9,884 nucleotides of DNA, from assembly GCA_946623365.1 (NCBI GenBank), contig CAMORE010000078.1, positions 1-9,884 on the forward strand, in the 5' to 3' direction. Shown one piece after another: positions 1-5,516 of this stretch. Source of the DNA: an uncultured Acinetobacter sp. (GTDB lineage: Bacteria; Cyanobacteriota; Vampirovibrionia; Gastranaerophilales; Gastranaerophilaceae). How positions within the stretch are numbered: position 1 is the first letter of the stretch; every line of letters starts with the position of its first letter. A program made the position numbers and the translations under genes. A model generated the notes under the pieces. It saw only the letters and a list, made by a program, of their open reading frames with translations, was not told the origin of the DNA and ran no database searches.

Positions 1-498
1 TTGACTGATAAACGTGCTCCGAATGATTGGACTCAAGATGACGGAGGTTTGATTGAATTTGAAAAAACATTTGTAGAATCTGTTGTAGAAGATAAAAATA
101 CTACCTCTGTTATATATCAAAATACCGATGAAGAAGGCCGTTTAAGCGGATATACAAAAGACTTTGGCACAATAAAAAATGAATTACTTTCTACATTAAA
201 AGCCGGACATAACATAAATATAGGATACACCTGGCCTGATCCATACAATGATAATCGACTTGCAGGTCATGAAATAACAATTGTCAGTTATAAAGTTAAA
301 CCAAACGGAGAAGGTATATTTATCTGTCAGGATTCTGATGACGATAAAGCTGAACCTATTGAAATGAGCGAAAAAGAACTTCTGCCCAAAATTCACCATG
401 CAGGGATTCCTGAATCTATTGCGAACAAAGACTTTGATTATGAAGAAAGCTGGAAAGTAACTTTAGATGAATATAATGCAAGCAAACATCAAAAGTAA
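1..498 (+). CDS. C-terminal part of a probable papain/C39-fold cysteine peptidase-like protein (5' partial)
   Basis: The reading frame is open from the first base and stops at TAA 496-498. The TTG at base 1 has no visible upstream context, so I treat it as an internal Leu codon of a longer gene. The 165 visible residues are acidic and have no signal peptide or membrane segment. Residues about 56-115 resemble the second half of a papain or C39-type fold: an amphipathic stretch (GTIKNELLSTLKAGHNINIG), then GHEITIVSY with a candidate catalytic His90, then a strand ending ICQDSDDD where Asp111 or Asp113 could orient the His. The catalytic Cys would lie upstream of the window. Family knowledge: such domains act as proteases or bacteriocin-leader peptidases, but inactive versions are common, so activity is not claimed. 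The gene converges on the LOG gene with only 12 bases between stop codons. The family call is tentative. Confidence 0.5.
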   Translation: MTDKRAPNDWTQDDGGLIEFEKTFVESVVEDKNTTSVIYQNTDEEGRLSGYTKDFGTIKNELLSTLKAGHNINIGYTWPDPYNDNRLAGHEITIVSYKVKPNGEGIFICQDSDDDKAEPIEMSEKELLPKIHHAGIPESIANKDFDYEESWKVTLDEYNASKHQK

Positions 499-510
499 TG
501 CCTTTTATTA

Positions 511-1086
511 TTAAAACTTTCCTGAAAATGACCGTACTGTGCAATCATACTTATTGATGTATTCAATTGCTTCCATAGGGGTATTTGCTATGTAGTATAG
601 GCTGTTAGTTTCTTTTTTTGCAAATCCGAATTCTACAATATCATCAAAAAATTTGATAAGATTATCATAAAAACCATTTGTATTTAATAGAACTATTGGT
701 TTGTTATTATAACCTAATTGCTTCTGCACAATCATTTCAGATAATTCTTCTAAAGTACCAAAACCTCCTGAAAGTGCTATTATTCCATCTGATATTTCAT
801 CCATTTTTGCTTTGCGTTCTCTCATTCCTGATGTAATAATAAAATCCTCACAATCTTCAGGATTCCCGCAACCTAAGTCATATAGCCTTTGAGGCATTAT
901 ACCTATTATTTCCCCGCCGTTTGCTTTAACCATAGATGCACAAGCATACATCATTCCAAGTCTGCTCCCACCATAAACAATATTCATGTCATTTTGTCCC
1001 ATAAGAGAGCCCAGTTCTTTTGCGGCTTCATAAAATTTTGCGTCTAAATTATTTGATGATGATGCAAAAACGCATATGTTCTTCAT
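511..1086 (-). CDS. LOG-family nucleotide 5'-monophosphate phosphoribohydrolase (TIGR00730-like Rossmann protein)
   Basis: This 191-residue protein matches the usual LOG length (about 180-200). Visible motifs are the N-terminal strand ICVFASSS, the nucleotide-binding YGGSRLGMM (38-46), MRERKAKM (88-95, with the Arg-Lys pair of the active site) and GGFGTLEE (107-114). The last is the family signature PGGxGTxxE with Ser106 in place of the Pro. LOG enzymes cleave nucleoside 5'-monophosphates, classically cytokinin nucleotides, to free base plus ribose 5-phosphate; many bacterial members probably act on AMP or serve housekeeping turnover. The protein is cytosolic. I chose ATG 1086-1084 because the frame upstream of it (to 1191) lies entirely inside the pilin gene and encodes no LOG sequence, and because the pilin stop and this start share one base (TAATG). 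This suggests translational coupling; only a weak G-run lies upstream as a ribosome site. It is the last gene of the operon. Confidence 0.88.
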   Translation of the reverse strand: MKNICVFASSSNNLDAKFYEAAKELGSLMGQNDMNIVYGGSRLGMMYACASMVKANGGEIIGIMPQRLYDLGCGNPEDCEDFIITSGMRERKAKMDEISDGIIALSGGFGTLEELSEMIVQKQLGYNNKPIVLLNTNGFYDNLIKFFDDIVEFGFAKKETNSLYYIANTPMEAIEYINKYDCTVRSFSGKF

Positions 1087-1700
1087 TAATTTAATGTGCC
1101 CCCGATTAAACAATAATTTGAACAGCATAAGCCATTTCCGCCTGATTTTGAACAATCCTGTTTCTGAATTGCTATCGGATCGTTTTTGCAAAACGGTTCA
1201 AATCTATCATCATATATATTAAATCCAAATACATCTTTTCCCCAAACATTCGGACCGGATTGTCCGTTTATGTCATACATTAATACTCCTATAATTCCGT
1301 CTTGAACTGTGTCATACAATTTGTATGATATTACGGCATTTGAATAGGTCTGTTTAAAATCCGTAAAACGATACTTACCGCTCGGGAAAGTTCCATTTAA
1401 GTATGAGATACGATAAGTATCCGTATCCGATTTAATTTGACCCTTCATAACTGAATTAAAGGCATCATTAAAAACAAAATCCGGTGCGTCTTTTTGAATA
1501 TTTACAGAATAAAAAATATTTTGAAAATCTCCCTGCACCTTGCGCCATCTGGATTCATTCTTTTCTTGCATTGAATCATTCAACGATAACGGTGCAACTA
1601 AAAAAGCAACAATAAGAAAAATAACAAATAAGATTGAAACTTCTACTATAGTGAAACCGCTTTTGGATAATTTTTTAGTTTTATATTCTTTTATTATCAT
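1086..1700 (-). CDS. Type IV/type II prepilin-like protein with Cys-rich tail
   Basis: Residues 1-15 are a short basic leader ending KSG. Cleavage before Phe16 gives FTIVE, with the diagnostic Glu at mature position +5 (Glu20), followed by a hydrophobic helix (about 16-37). This is the classic prepilin peptidase signature, so the product is a pilin or pseudopilin of a type IV pilus or type II-like secretion machine, anchored in the inner membrane and assembled outside. The globular part carries DINGQSGPNVWGKDVF (143-158), which I recall as recurring in prepilin-like proteins of Gastranaerophilales. The last 34 residues hold five cysteines (171, 183, 192, 193, 197), suggesting disulfides. No other pilus gene is visible nearby. 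The ATG at 1700 has a good Shine-Dalgarno (AGGAAG, 1711-1706) with 5-base spacing. It sits 32 bases after the PHP gene and overlaps the LOG start by one base. Confidence 0.85.
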   Translation of the reverse strand: MIIKEYKTKKLSKSGFTIVEVSILFVIFLIVAFLVAPLSLNDSMQEKNESRWRKVQGDFQNIFYSVNIQKDAPDFVFNDAFNSVMKGQIKSDTDTYRISYLNGTFPSGKYRFTDFKQTYSNAVISYKLYDTVQDGIIGVLMYDINGQSGPNVWGKDVFGFNIYDDRFEPFCKNDPIAIQKQDCSKSGGNGLCCSNYCLIGGTLN

Positions 1701-1732
1701 AACTTCTTCCTATTTTATTTTGTACTCAGATA

Positions 1733-2587
1733 TTATTCTTGAGCCATGTCAATATTTTTCTTTTCTTTTATCAGACCTTCGTATATCCACTCAGGAATAA
1801 AATTTTTACCTAAAATTATTTGTCCGTTCATAATGTTTGGAGCGTGAAAATCAGAACCACCTGTTACTATAAGCCCAAGATTTTCTGCCATAGAAGAAAA
1901 GTATTCAACAATAGCAGGGGAATGTTTTCTATGATAAGCTTCAATTCCTCTTAATCCGCAATTCATAAGCTCTTTAATCAGTTTCTCTGCTATATCAATA
2001 TCATATGGATGAGCAATTACCGGAATCCCTCCCGAATCATATATAACTTCAACCGCATCAAACGGAGATACAGTTTTACGTTCTATATATACAGGTGAAT
2101 CTTTGTGGATGTACTTACTGTATGCTTCCATGACATTGCTTGTGCCACCTACATTAGTAATGGCTTTTGCTATGTGCGGACGTCCGATACTGCCGCCTTC
2201 TGCTACCATGTCTTTTACATCTTCAAAATCAATCTTTATACCTTCTTTTTTTGCTAAAAGTCTTAAAATCTCTTTTGTTTGTTTTATACGAGCTTGCTGC
2301 TGATTTTTCAGCATAGCTTTAAAATCGGATTTTGTTGCATCCGGAAAATACCCAAGAATATGAACTTCATAATCTTTGTAGAGAGTATTGACTTCTATTC
2401 CGGGGATAAGTTTTATATTTAGATTTTTAGAATTTATATAATTTTGCGCAACATTGTATGACAAAACATTATCATGATCTGTTAATGCAATAACTTCTAA
2501 ACCCGCTTCAACTGCTAAATCTACAATTTTTTCCGGAGAAAATACTCCGTCTGAATAATAGGTGTGTATATGAAAATCTCCTTTCAT
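1733..2587 (-). CDS. PHP-domain phosphoesterase, RNase AM / YciV (TrpH) type
   Basis: The 284-residue protein carries the full PHP metal-site pattern: DFHIHTYYSDG (4-14; His6, His8, Asp13), TDHD (36-39), GIEV (63-66, Glu65), His76 in VHILGYF, His138 in GRPHIA, AHP (192-194) and GSDFHA (244-249). Order, spacing and length match the E. coli YciV/RNase AM family (about 290 residues), whose members use a trinuclear metal site to remove the 3'-phosphate of 3',5'-bisphosphonucleosides and to degrade short RNA or trim 5' ends of rRNA. It is probably cytosolic, with no signal or membrane segment. The start is supported by a strong ribosome site (GGAGGTG, 2598-2592) just upstream of ATG 2587. It lies 30 bases after ymdB in the same operon, which fits a role in clearing RNA fragments made upstream in the pathway. 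The exact substrate is inferred from the family. Confidence 0.88.
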   Translation of the reverse strand: MKGDFHIHTYYSDGVFSPEKIVDLAVEAGLEVIALTDHDNVLSYNVAQNYINSKNLNIKLIPGIEVNTLYKDYEVHILGYFPDATKSDFKAMLKNQQQARIKQTKEILRLLAKKEGIKIDFEDVKDMVAEGGSIGRPHIAKAITNVGGTSNVMEAYSKYIHKDSPVYIERKTVSPFDAVEVIYDSGGIPVIAHPYDIDIAEKLIKELMNCGLRGIEAYHRKHSPAIVEYFSSMAENLGLIVTGGSDFHAPNIMNGQIILGKNFIPEWIYEGLIKEKKNIDMAQE

Positions 2588-2617
2588 GACACACCTCCGA
2601 ATTTTGGTATTTTGATA

Positions 2618-3457
2618 TCAAGCTGATTCATTTACCTTCTCTCCTATATTATTATCTACTTTTACATTAATTCTTTTTATTTGTGTTGATTTTGTCCTAT
2701 CAATAAGAACATCAACACCGTTTATTTGTGCAATTGGAGATTCGGATATTTCATATCTTTCAGGGAGGCTTGTCGATAAACGTCTTAATGAAGTTTCAAA
2801 ATCCATTCCTATAACGCTGTCTACAGCTCCGCAAAATCCTGCATCGGTAATATAGGCCATGCCTTTATATATTTGATTATCAGATGTTTGGACGTGAGTA
2901 TGTGTTCCGAAAAAACCTTTTATAAGGGCGTTTTCGTCATTATTATAAGTATGCGCTAAATATTTAGAAAAACATATTTTTTCAGCTGTAGCTTCTGCAT
3001 GAAAATCAATAATAATATGTTCTACTCCACTATATTTCAAACGTTCTATCTCTTCTGATACCACTTGCCAAGGGGAATCAATCGGAGGCATAAATACTCT
3101 CCCAAGAGCATTTAATACCGCTAATTTTTGCCCTTTTATTTCAAATATTTGTGTTCCGACACCTTGTGTTCCCTTAGGATAATTAATCGGTCTTACAAGA
3201 TTTTTAACGTCATCAATATATTCGTGAATATCTTTTTTATCCCAAATATGGTTTCCTGACGTAAAACAGTCTATACCGTTAGCTGATAAATCGTCATAAT
3301 TTTTTTTGGTTAAACCGAATCCATGAGAAGCATTTTCAATATTTGCAATTACAAAATCGGGCTTTTCATCTAATGAAGCTATATAAGACTTGACGGCAGT
3401 ACGTCCCTGTCTGCCGGTAATGTCTCCTAAAAATATTAGTCTTATTGTATCGTTCAT
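2618..3457 (-). CDS. ymdB: YmdB-family metallophosphoesterase (2',3'-/3',5'-cyclic nucleotide phosphodiesterase)
   Basis: The sequence follows Bacillus YmdB closely throughout: FLGDITGRQGR (Asp12), NIENASHGFGLT (Glu41, Asn42), SGNHIWDKK (Asn69, His70), LVRPINYP, IIDFHAEAT (His153), GTHTHVQT (His186, His188) and YITDAGFCGAVDSVIGMD. All expected metal ligands are present. The 279 residues slightly exceed the Bacillus protein (264), mainly through a hydrophilic C-terminal tail. YmdB hydrolyses cyclic nucleotides and in Bacillus affects biofilm and motility gene expression and nanotube formation; it is commonly encoded next to rny, as here (47 bases downstream). I start at ATG 3457. A TTG six codons upstream (3475) is in frame but has no ribosome site at normal distance and lies in the right arm of a hairpin. 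The only good Shine-Dalgarno lies 43 bases upstream of the ATG, across that hairpin (see 3458-3506). Confidence 0.93.
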   Translation of the reverse strand: MNDTIRLIFLGDITGRQGRTAVKSYIASLDEKPDFVIANIENASHGFGLTKKNYDDLSANGIDCFTSGNHIWDKKDIHEYIDDVKNLVRPINYPKGTQGVGTQIFEIKGQKLAVLNALGRVFMPPIDSPWQVVSEEIERLKYSGVEHIIIDFHAEATAEKICFSKYLAHTYNNDENALIKGFFGTHTHVQTSDNQIYKGMAYITDAGFCGAVDSVIGMDFETSLRRLSTSLPERYEISESPIAQINGVDVLIDRTKSTQIKRINVKVDNNIGEKVNESA

Positions 3458-3506
3458 TTTGTAATAAGTGAGCAAGTAATTAAGTTACTCAAACACTTGT
3501 CCTCCT
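3458..3506 (-). promoter_or_regulatory. ymdB translation-start region: distant Shine-Dalgarno bridged by a hairpin, with a 3-codon mini-ORF
   Basis: On the minus strand AGGAGG (3506-3501) overlaps the rny stop codon. The ymdB ATG begins at 3457, 43 bases further on. Between them, 3498-3485 pairs with 3479-3466 around a 5-base loop: 5 base pairs, a 2x2 mismatch, 2 G-U wobbles and 5 more pairs. If folded, only AC plus 8 bases separate the Shine-Dalgarno from the ATG, a normal spacing. Alternatively the Shine-Dalgarno serves GTG 3496-3494, which opens a three-codon frame ending TAA 3487-3485, in frame with ymdB; ribosomes could then reinitiate. The pairing is read directly; both functions are inference. 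Confidence 0.5.
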
Positions 3507-5025
3507 ATTTTGCTATCTCAGTTGTTCTGAATTCTCTTACAACAGTTACTTTTATCTGTCCCGGATAATCCAACTCATCTTCAATCTTCTTTGCAATATC
3601 TCTTGCAAGTTTTTGAGATGCCAAATCATCAAACATTTCTGATTGAACAATTACTCGTACTTCTCTGCCTGCTTGGACTGCAAAAGATTGTTTTATACCT
3701 TCATAGCTGTTAACTATCTCTTCAATTTTTTGAAGTCTTTTGATATAGATTTCTAATGTATCTCGTCTTGCGCCGGGTCTGCCTGCAGAAATTGCATCTG
3801 CTAATTTTACCAAAACGGCTTCGATTGTATTTGCAGTAACATCATCGTGATGAGCTTCAATTGCATGAATTACTTCTTGCTTTTCGCCGTACCTTGATGC
3901 TAATTCAACCCCAAGTTGAATATGAGTTCCTTCTTGAGTTTGGTCTACTGCTTTTCCTATATCGTGAAGAAGACCTGCTCTTTTTGCAATGTATACATTT
4001 GCACCAAGTTCAGCTGCCAGCATTCCTGCAATATGACCTACTTCCAGAGAATGTTTAAGGACATTTTGTCCATAACTTGTTCTATAGTATAATCGTCCTA
4101 AATTCTTGATAAGCTCTTTGTTTAGCCCCATTATCCCCATATCTACGGCAGCGTTTTCGCCTTCTTTCATTATTTTCTTTTCAACTTCTTCTCTAGACTT
4201 TTCAACCATTTCTTCTATTCTAACAGGGTGAATTCTTCCGTCTTGAATCAGTTTTTCTAATGCTAACTTTGCAATCTCTCTTCTTACAGGATCAAAGGAT
4301 GATAATACAACAGCCTCCGGAGTATCATCAATTATCAAATCTACACCGGTTAATGTTTCGAGAGTTCTTATATTTCTTCCCTCTCTACCTATGATTCTGC
4401 CTTTCATCTCATCATTCGGTAAAGAAACAACTGATACAGTTGATTCTACAACTTGTTCCATCATGCATCTCTGCATTGTTGTTGAAAGAATCTCTTGAGA
4501 CTTTTCTAAAGCATTTTCTCTGATTTTTGCTTCATTTTCTCGTATTAATTGTAATTGTTCTTGAGCTAAATCGCTTTTTAATTGTTCCATCAGCATTTTT
4601 TTAGCTTCTTCTGCTGATAGACCTGCAATTCTTTCAAGTTCTACTGTTTGTTTCTGAACAATTTCAGCTAAAAAGTCTTCTTTTTCTATTAATTGATCTT
4701 TCATTTTGTCGAGTTCAGTTTCTTTATCAGTAATTTCCTGAATTTTATTTTCCAGAAGGTCTTCCCTTTTTGTTAACTTTGCTTCTATTTGCGCAAATTC
4801 GCGTCGTCTTTCTCTCTCATCATCATTTAGCTGTTCTCTTTCATTATGCAGCGCTTCTTTAGCTTTTATAAGCGCTTCTTTTTGCATAATTGATTCTTTT
4901 TCTTGTAAATCTTTTTTTGCTTGTTCTGTTTGAACTTTAAGATCTTTGTACTTGACTCTTTGCACAACAATTACAGCAACTAATATTATAGTTACTATGA
5001 TTGCAGCCGTTAGTAATCCGTTCAT
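3505..5025 (-). CDS. rny: Ribonuclease Y (membrane-anchored endoribonuclease)
   Basis: Domain order matches RNase Y: an N-terminal transmembrane helix (about 4-22), a long charged coiled coil (about 25-185), a KH RNA-binding domain (about 195-260) with its GxxG loop in GRIIGREGRNIR (209-220), and an HD metal-dependent phosphohydrolase domain (about 320-420) with His325, the His354-Asp355 pair in LLHDIGKAVD and Asp410 preceding AISAGRPGARR. The C-terminal RNase Y domain is also present. At 506 residues it is close to the Bacillus protein (520). RNase Y initiates mRNA decay at the inner face of the membrane, cutting single-stranded RNA and organising a degradosome-like assembly. The ATG at 5025 is preceded by AAGGTG four bases upstream. 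It is the first gene of the five-gene operon, and its TAG stop overlaps the next Shine-Dalgarno. The leader contains a perfect 7-bp hairpin, a possible site of autoregulation. Confidence 0.97.
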   Translation of the reverse strand: MNGLLTAAIIVTIILVAVIVVQRVKYKDLKVQTEQAKKDLQEKESIMQKEALIKAKEALHNEREQLNDDERERRREFAQIEAKLTKREDLLENKIQEITDKETELDKMKDQLIEKEDFLAEIVQKQTVELERIAGLSAEEAKKMLMEQLKSDLAQEQLQLIRENEAKIRENALEKSQEILSTTMQRCMMEQVVESTVSVVSLPNDEMKGRIIGREGRNIRTLETLTGVDLIIDDTPEAVVLSSFDPVRREIAKLALEKLIQDGRIHPVRIEEMVEKSREEVEKKIMKEGENAAVDMGIMGLNKELIKNLGRLYYRTSYGQNVLKHSLEVGHIAGMLAAELGANVYIAKRAGLLHDIGKAVDQTQEGTHIQLGVELASRYGEKQEVIHAIEAHHDDVTANTIEAVLVKLADAISAGRPGARRDTLEIYIKRLQKIEEIVNSYEGIKQSFAVQAGREVRVIVQSEMFDDLASQKLARDIAKKIEDELDYPGQIKVTVVREFRTTEIAK

Positions 5026-5067
5026 GCGGCACCTTTTCTCTTTCTATTTTTTATATATACACGATAT

Positions 5068-5090
5068 TCGGGTACATATAACCTACCCGA
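5068..5090 (-). promoter_or_regulatory. Hairpin in the 5' leader of rny
   Basis: TCGGGTA (5068-5074) and TACCCGA (5084-5090) are perfect reverse complements around a 9-base loop. This is the most GC-rich patch in an AT-dominated leader and ends 42 bases upstream of the rny ATG. No T-run follows on either strand, so it does not look like a terminator. As RNA on the minus strand it could stabilise the transcript or serve as a binding or cleavage site for autoregulation, as known for the RNase E leader; as DNA it could be an operator. The function is inference. Confidence 0.5.
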
Positions 5091-5185
5091 TAATTACTAA
5101 TTCTATTTTAATAATTTTTTTATCGCATATATCATCAAAAATTTATTATCTACTACTGAGAATATAATAACATATATTCTATATT

Positions 5186-5211
5186 TTGTATACAACTATA
5201 TTTAATATAGT
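5186..5211. repeat. Two abutting palindromes upstream of rny
   Basis: TTGTATACAA (5186-5195) is a perfect 10-bp palindrome. The adjoining ACTATATT-T-AATATAGT (5195-5211) is a 17-base inverted repeat with perfect 8-base arms. They share base 5195 and lie about 160-185 bases upstream of the rny start, just downstream (in the rny direction) of the leftward terminator. Paired dyads in such a position could be transcription-factor operators overlapping the rny promoter. AT-rich sequence produces some palindromes by chance, so confidence is limited. Confidence 0.35.
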
Positions 5212-5231
5212 AAAAAATAATTATAAACTTA

Positions 5232-5269
5232 ATAAAAAAAAAGGAAGGAATATAAATTACTCCTTCCTT
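5232..5269 (-). terminator. Rho-independent terminator, leftward, without an obvious gene upstream
   Basis: AAGGAAGGA (5241-5249) pairs perfectly with TCCTTCCTT (5261-5269) across an 11-base loop. On the minus strand the stem runs straight into a run of nine T (5242-5234, the first two inside the stem). On the plus strand no T-run follows. It is thus oriented to stop transcription moving leftward, toward rny, yet the nearest gene to its right reads rightward. It either ends a short minus-strand RNA, attenuates a long rny leader, or insulates the rny promoter from antisense transcription of the TPR promoter region. Confidence 0.75.
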
Positions 5270-5418
5270 GGAATTAAGAATAGCTGGAAGTATGAAAAAG
5301 ATTTAATAATTATATTTAAACAAATCAATTAAATTTAACTATTGCCATGGTCGACAATATTTTTAATTGTACTTAATATTAAGGTTTATTCGCCAAACAA
5401 TATATATTTATAAAAAAT

Positions 5419-5439
5419 TCATCTAATATATATAGATGA
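5419..5439. repeat. Inverted repeat upstream of the TPR operon
   Basis: TCATCTA (5419-5425) and TAGATGA (5433-5439) are perfect reverse complements around a 7-base ATATATA loop. The dyad is about 50 bases upstream of a -10-like TATAAT (5490-5495) and 77 bases upstream of the TPR start. This suits an operator better than a terminator, since no T-run adjoins it. Only the symmetry is seen; the role is inferred. Confidence 0.35.
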
Positions 5440-5489
5440 TTTGCTGAAATTTTTGTTAAAGATAAAAAACTATCTGCCGTAGGAATTTA

Positions 5490-5516
5490 TATAATCACAT
5501 TTTGGTTGGAGAGAAT
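5490..5516 (+). promoter_or_regulatory. Candidate -10 element and ribosome binding site of the TPR gene
   Basis: TATAAT (5490-5495) is a perfect -10 hexamer, but I find no TTGACA-like -35 at 16-18 bases upstream, so the promoter would need an activator or is a chance match. GGAG (5508-5511) lies five bases before ATG 5517. This ribosome site decides the start: an in-frame TTG at 5502, upstream of the GGAG, is not needed. Confidence 0.45.

Larger units (their letters stand above)
5026..5516. other. AT-rich divergent intergenic region between rny and the TPR gene
   Basis: About 490 bases lie between the two divergent starts. I see no convincing protein gene: ATG-started frames here are short, such as one of 9 codons at 5346 (+), and lack ribosome sites. 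The region contains a leader hairpin (5068-5090), two abutting palindromes (5186-5211), a leftward terminator (5232-5269), a 12-bp palindrome CTTAATATTAAG (5372-5383), an inverted repeat (5419-5439) and a -10-like TATAAT (5490-5495). The very high AT content makes promoter calls unreliable on either strand. The orphan terminator makes a minus-strand small RNA within about 5270-5500, or an attenuated long rny leader, worth considering. Confidence 0.6.

Noticed and set aside
1087..1191. Upstream in-frame extension of the LOG gene (35 extra residues)
   Set aside because: It lies wholly inside the pilin gene, encodes no LOG-like sequence, and the internal ATG at 1086 gives the normal family length with a TAATG junction.
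1540..1800. Plus-strand 86-codon frame antisense to the pilin and PHP genes
   Set aside because: It is antisense to the conserved pilin helix and the PHP C-terminus and has no supporting signals.
3458..3475. TTG start for ymdB six codons upstream of the ATG
   Set aside because: The codon lies in a hairpin arm, has no ribosome site at normal distance, and the YmdB homology begins just after the ATG.
4946..5167. Plus-strand 73-codon frame over the rny start region
   Set aside because: It overlaps the conserved RNase Y N-terminus antisense, has no ribosome site, and its low-complexity hydrophobic composition simply reflects AT-rich DNA.
5270..5500. Known riboswitch or structured RNA class in the intergenic region
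   Set aside because: I recognise no conserved core of a known class; the sequence is too AT-rich to fold strongly apart from the listed dyads.
5502..5516. TTG start for the large TPR protein
   Set aside because: The GGAG at 5508-5511 lies downstream of it and is correctly spaced for ATG 5517.
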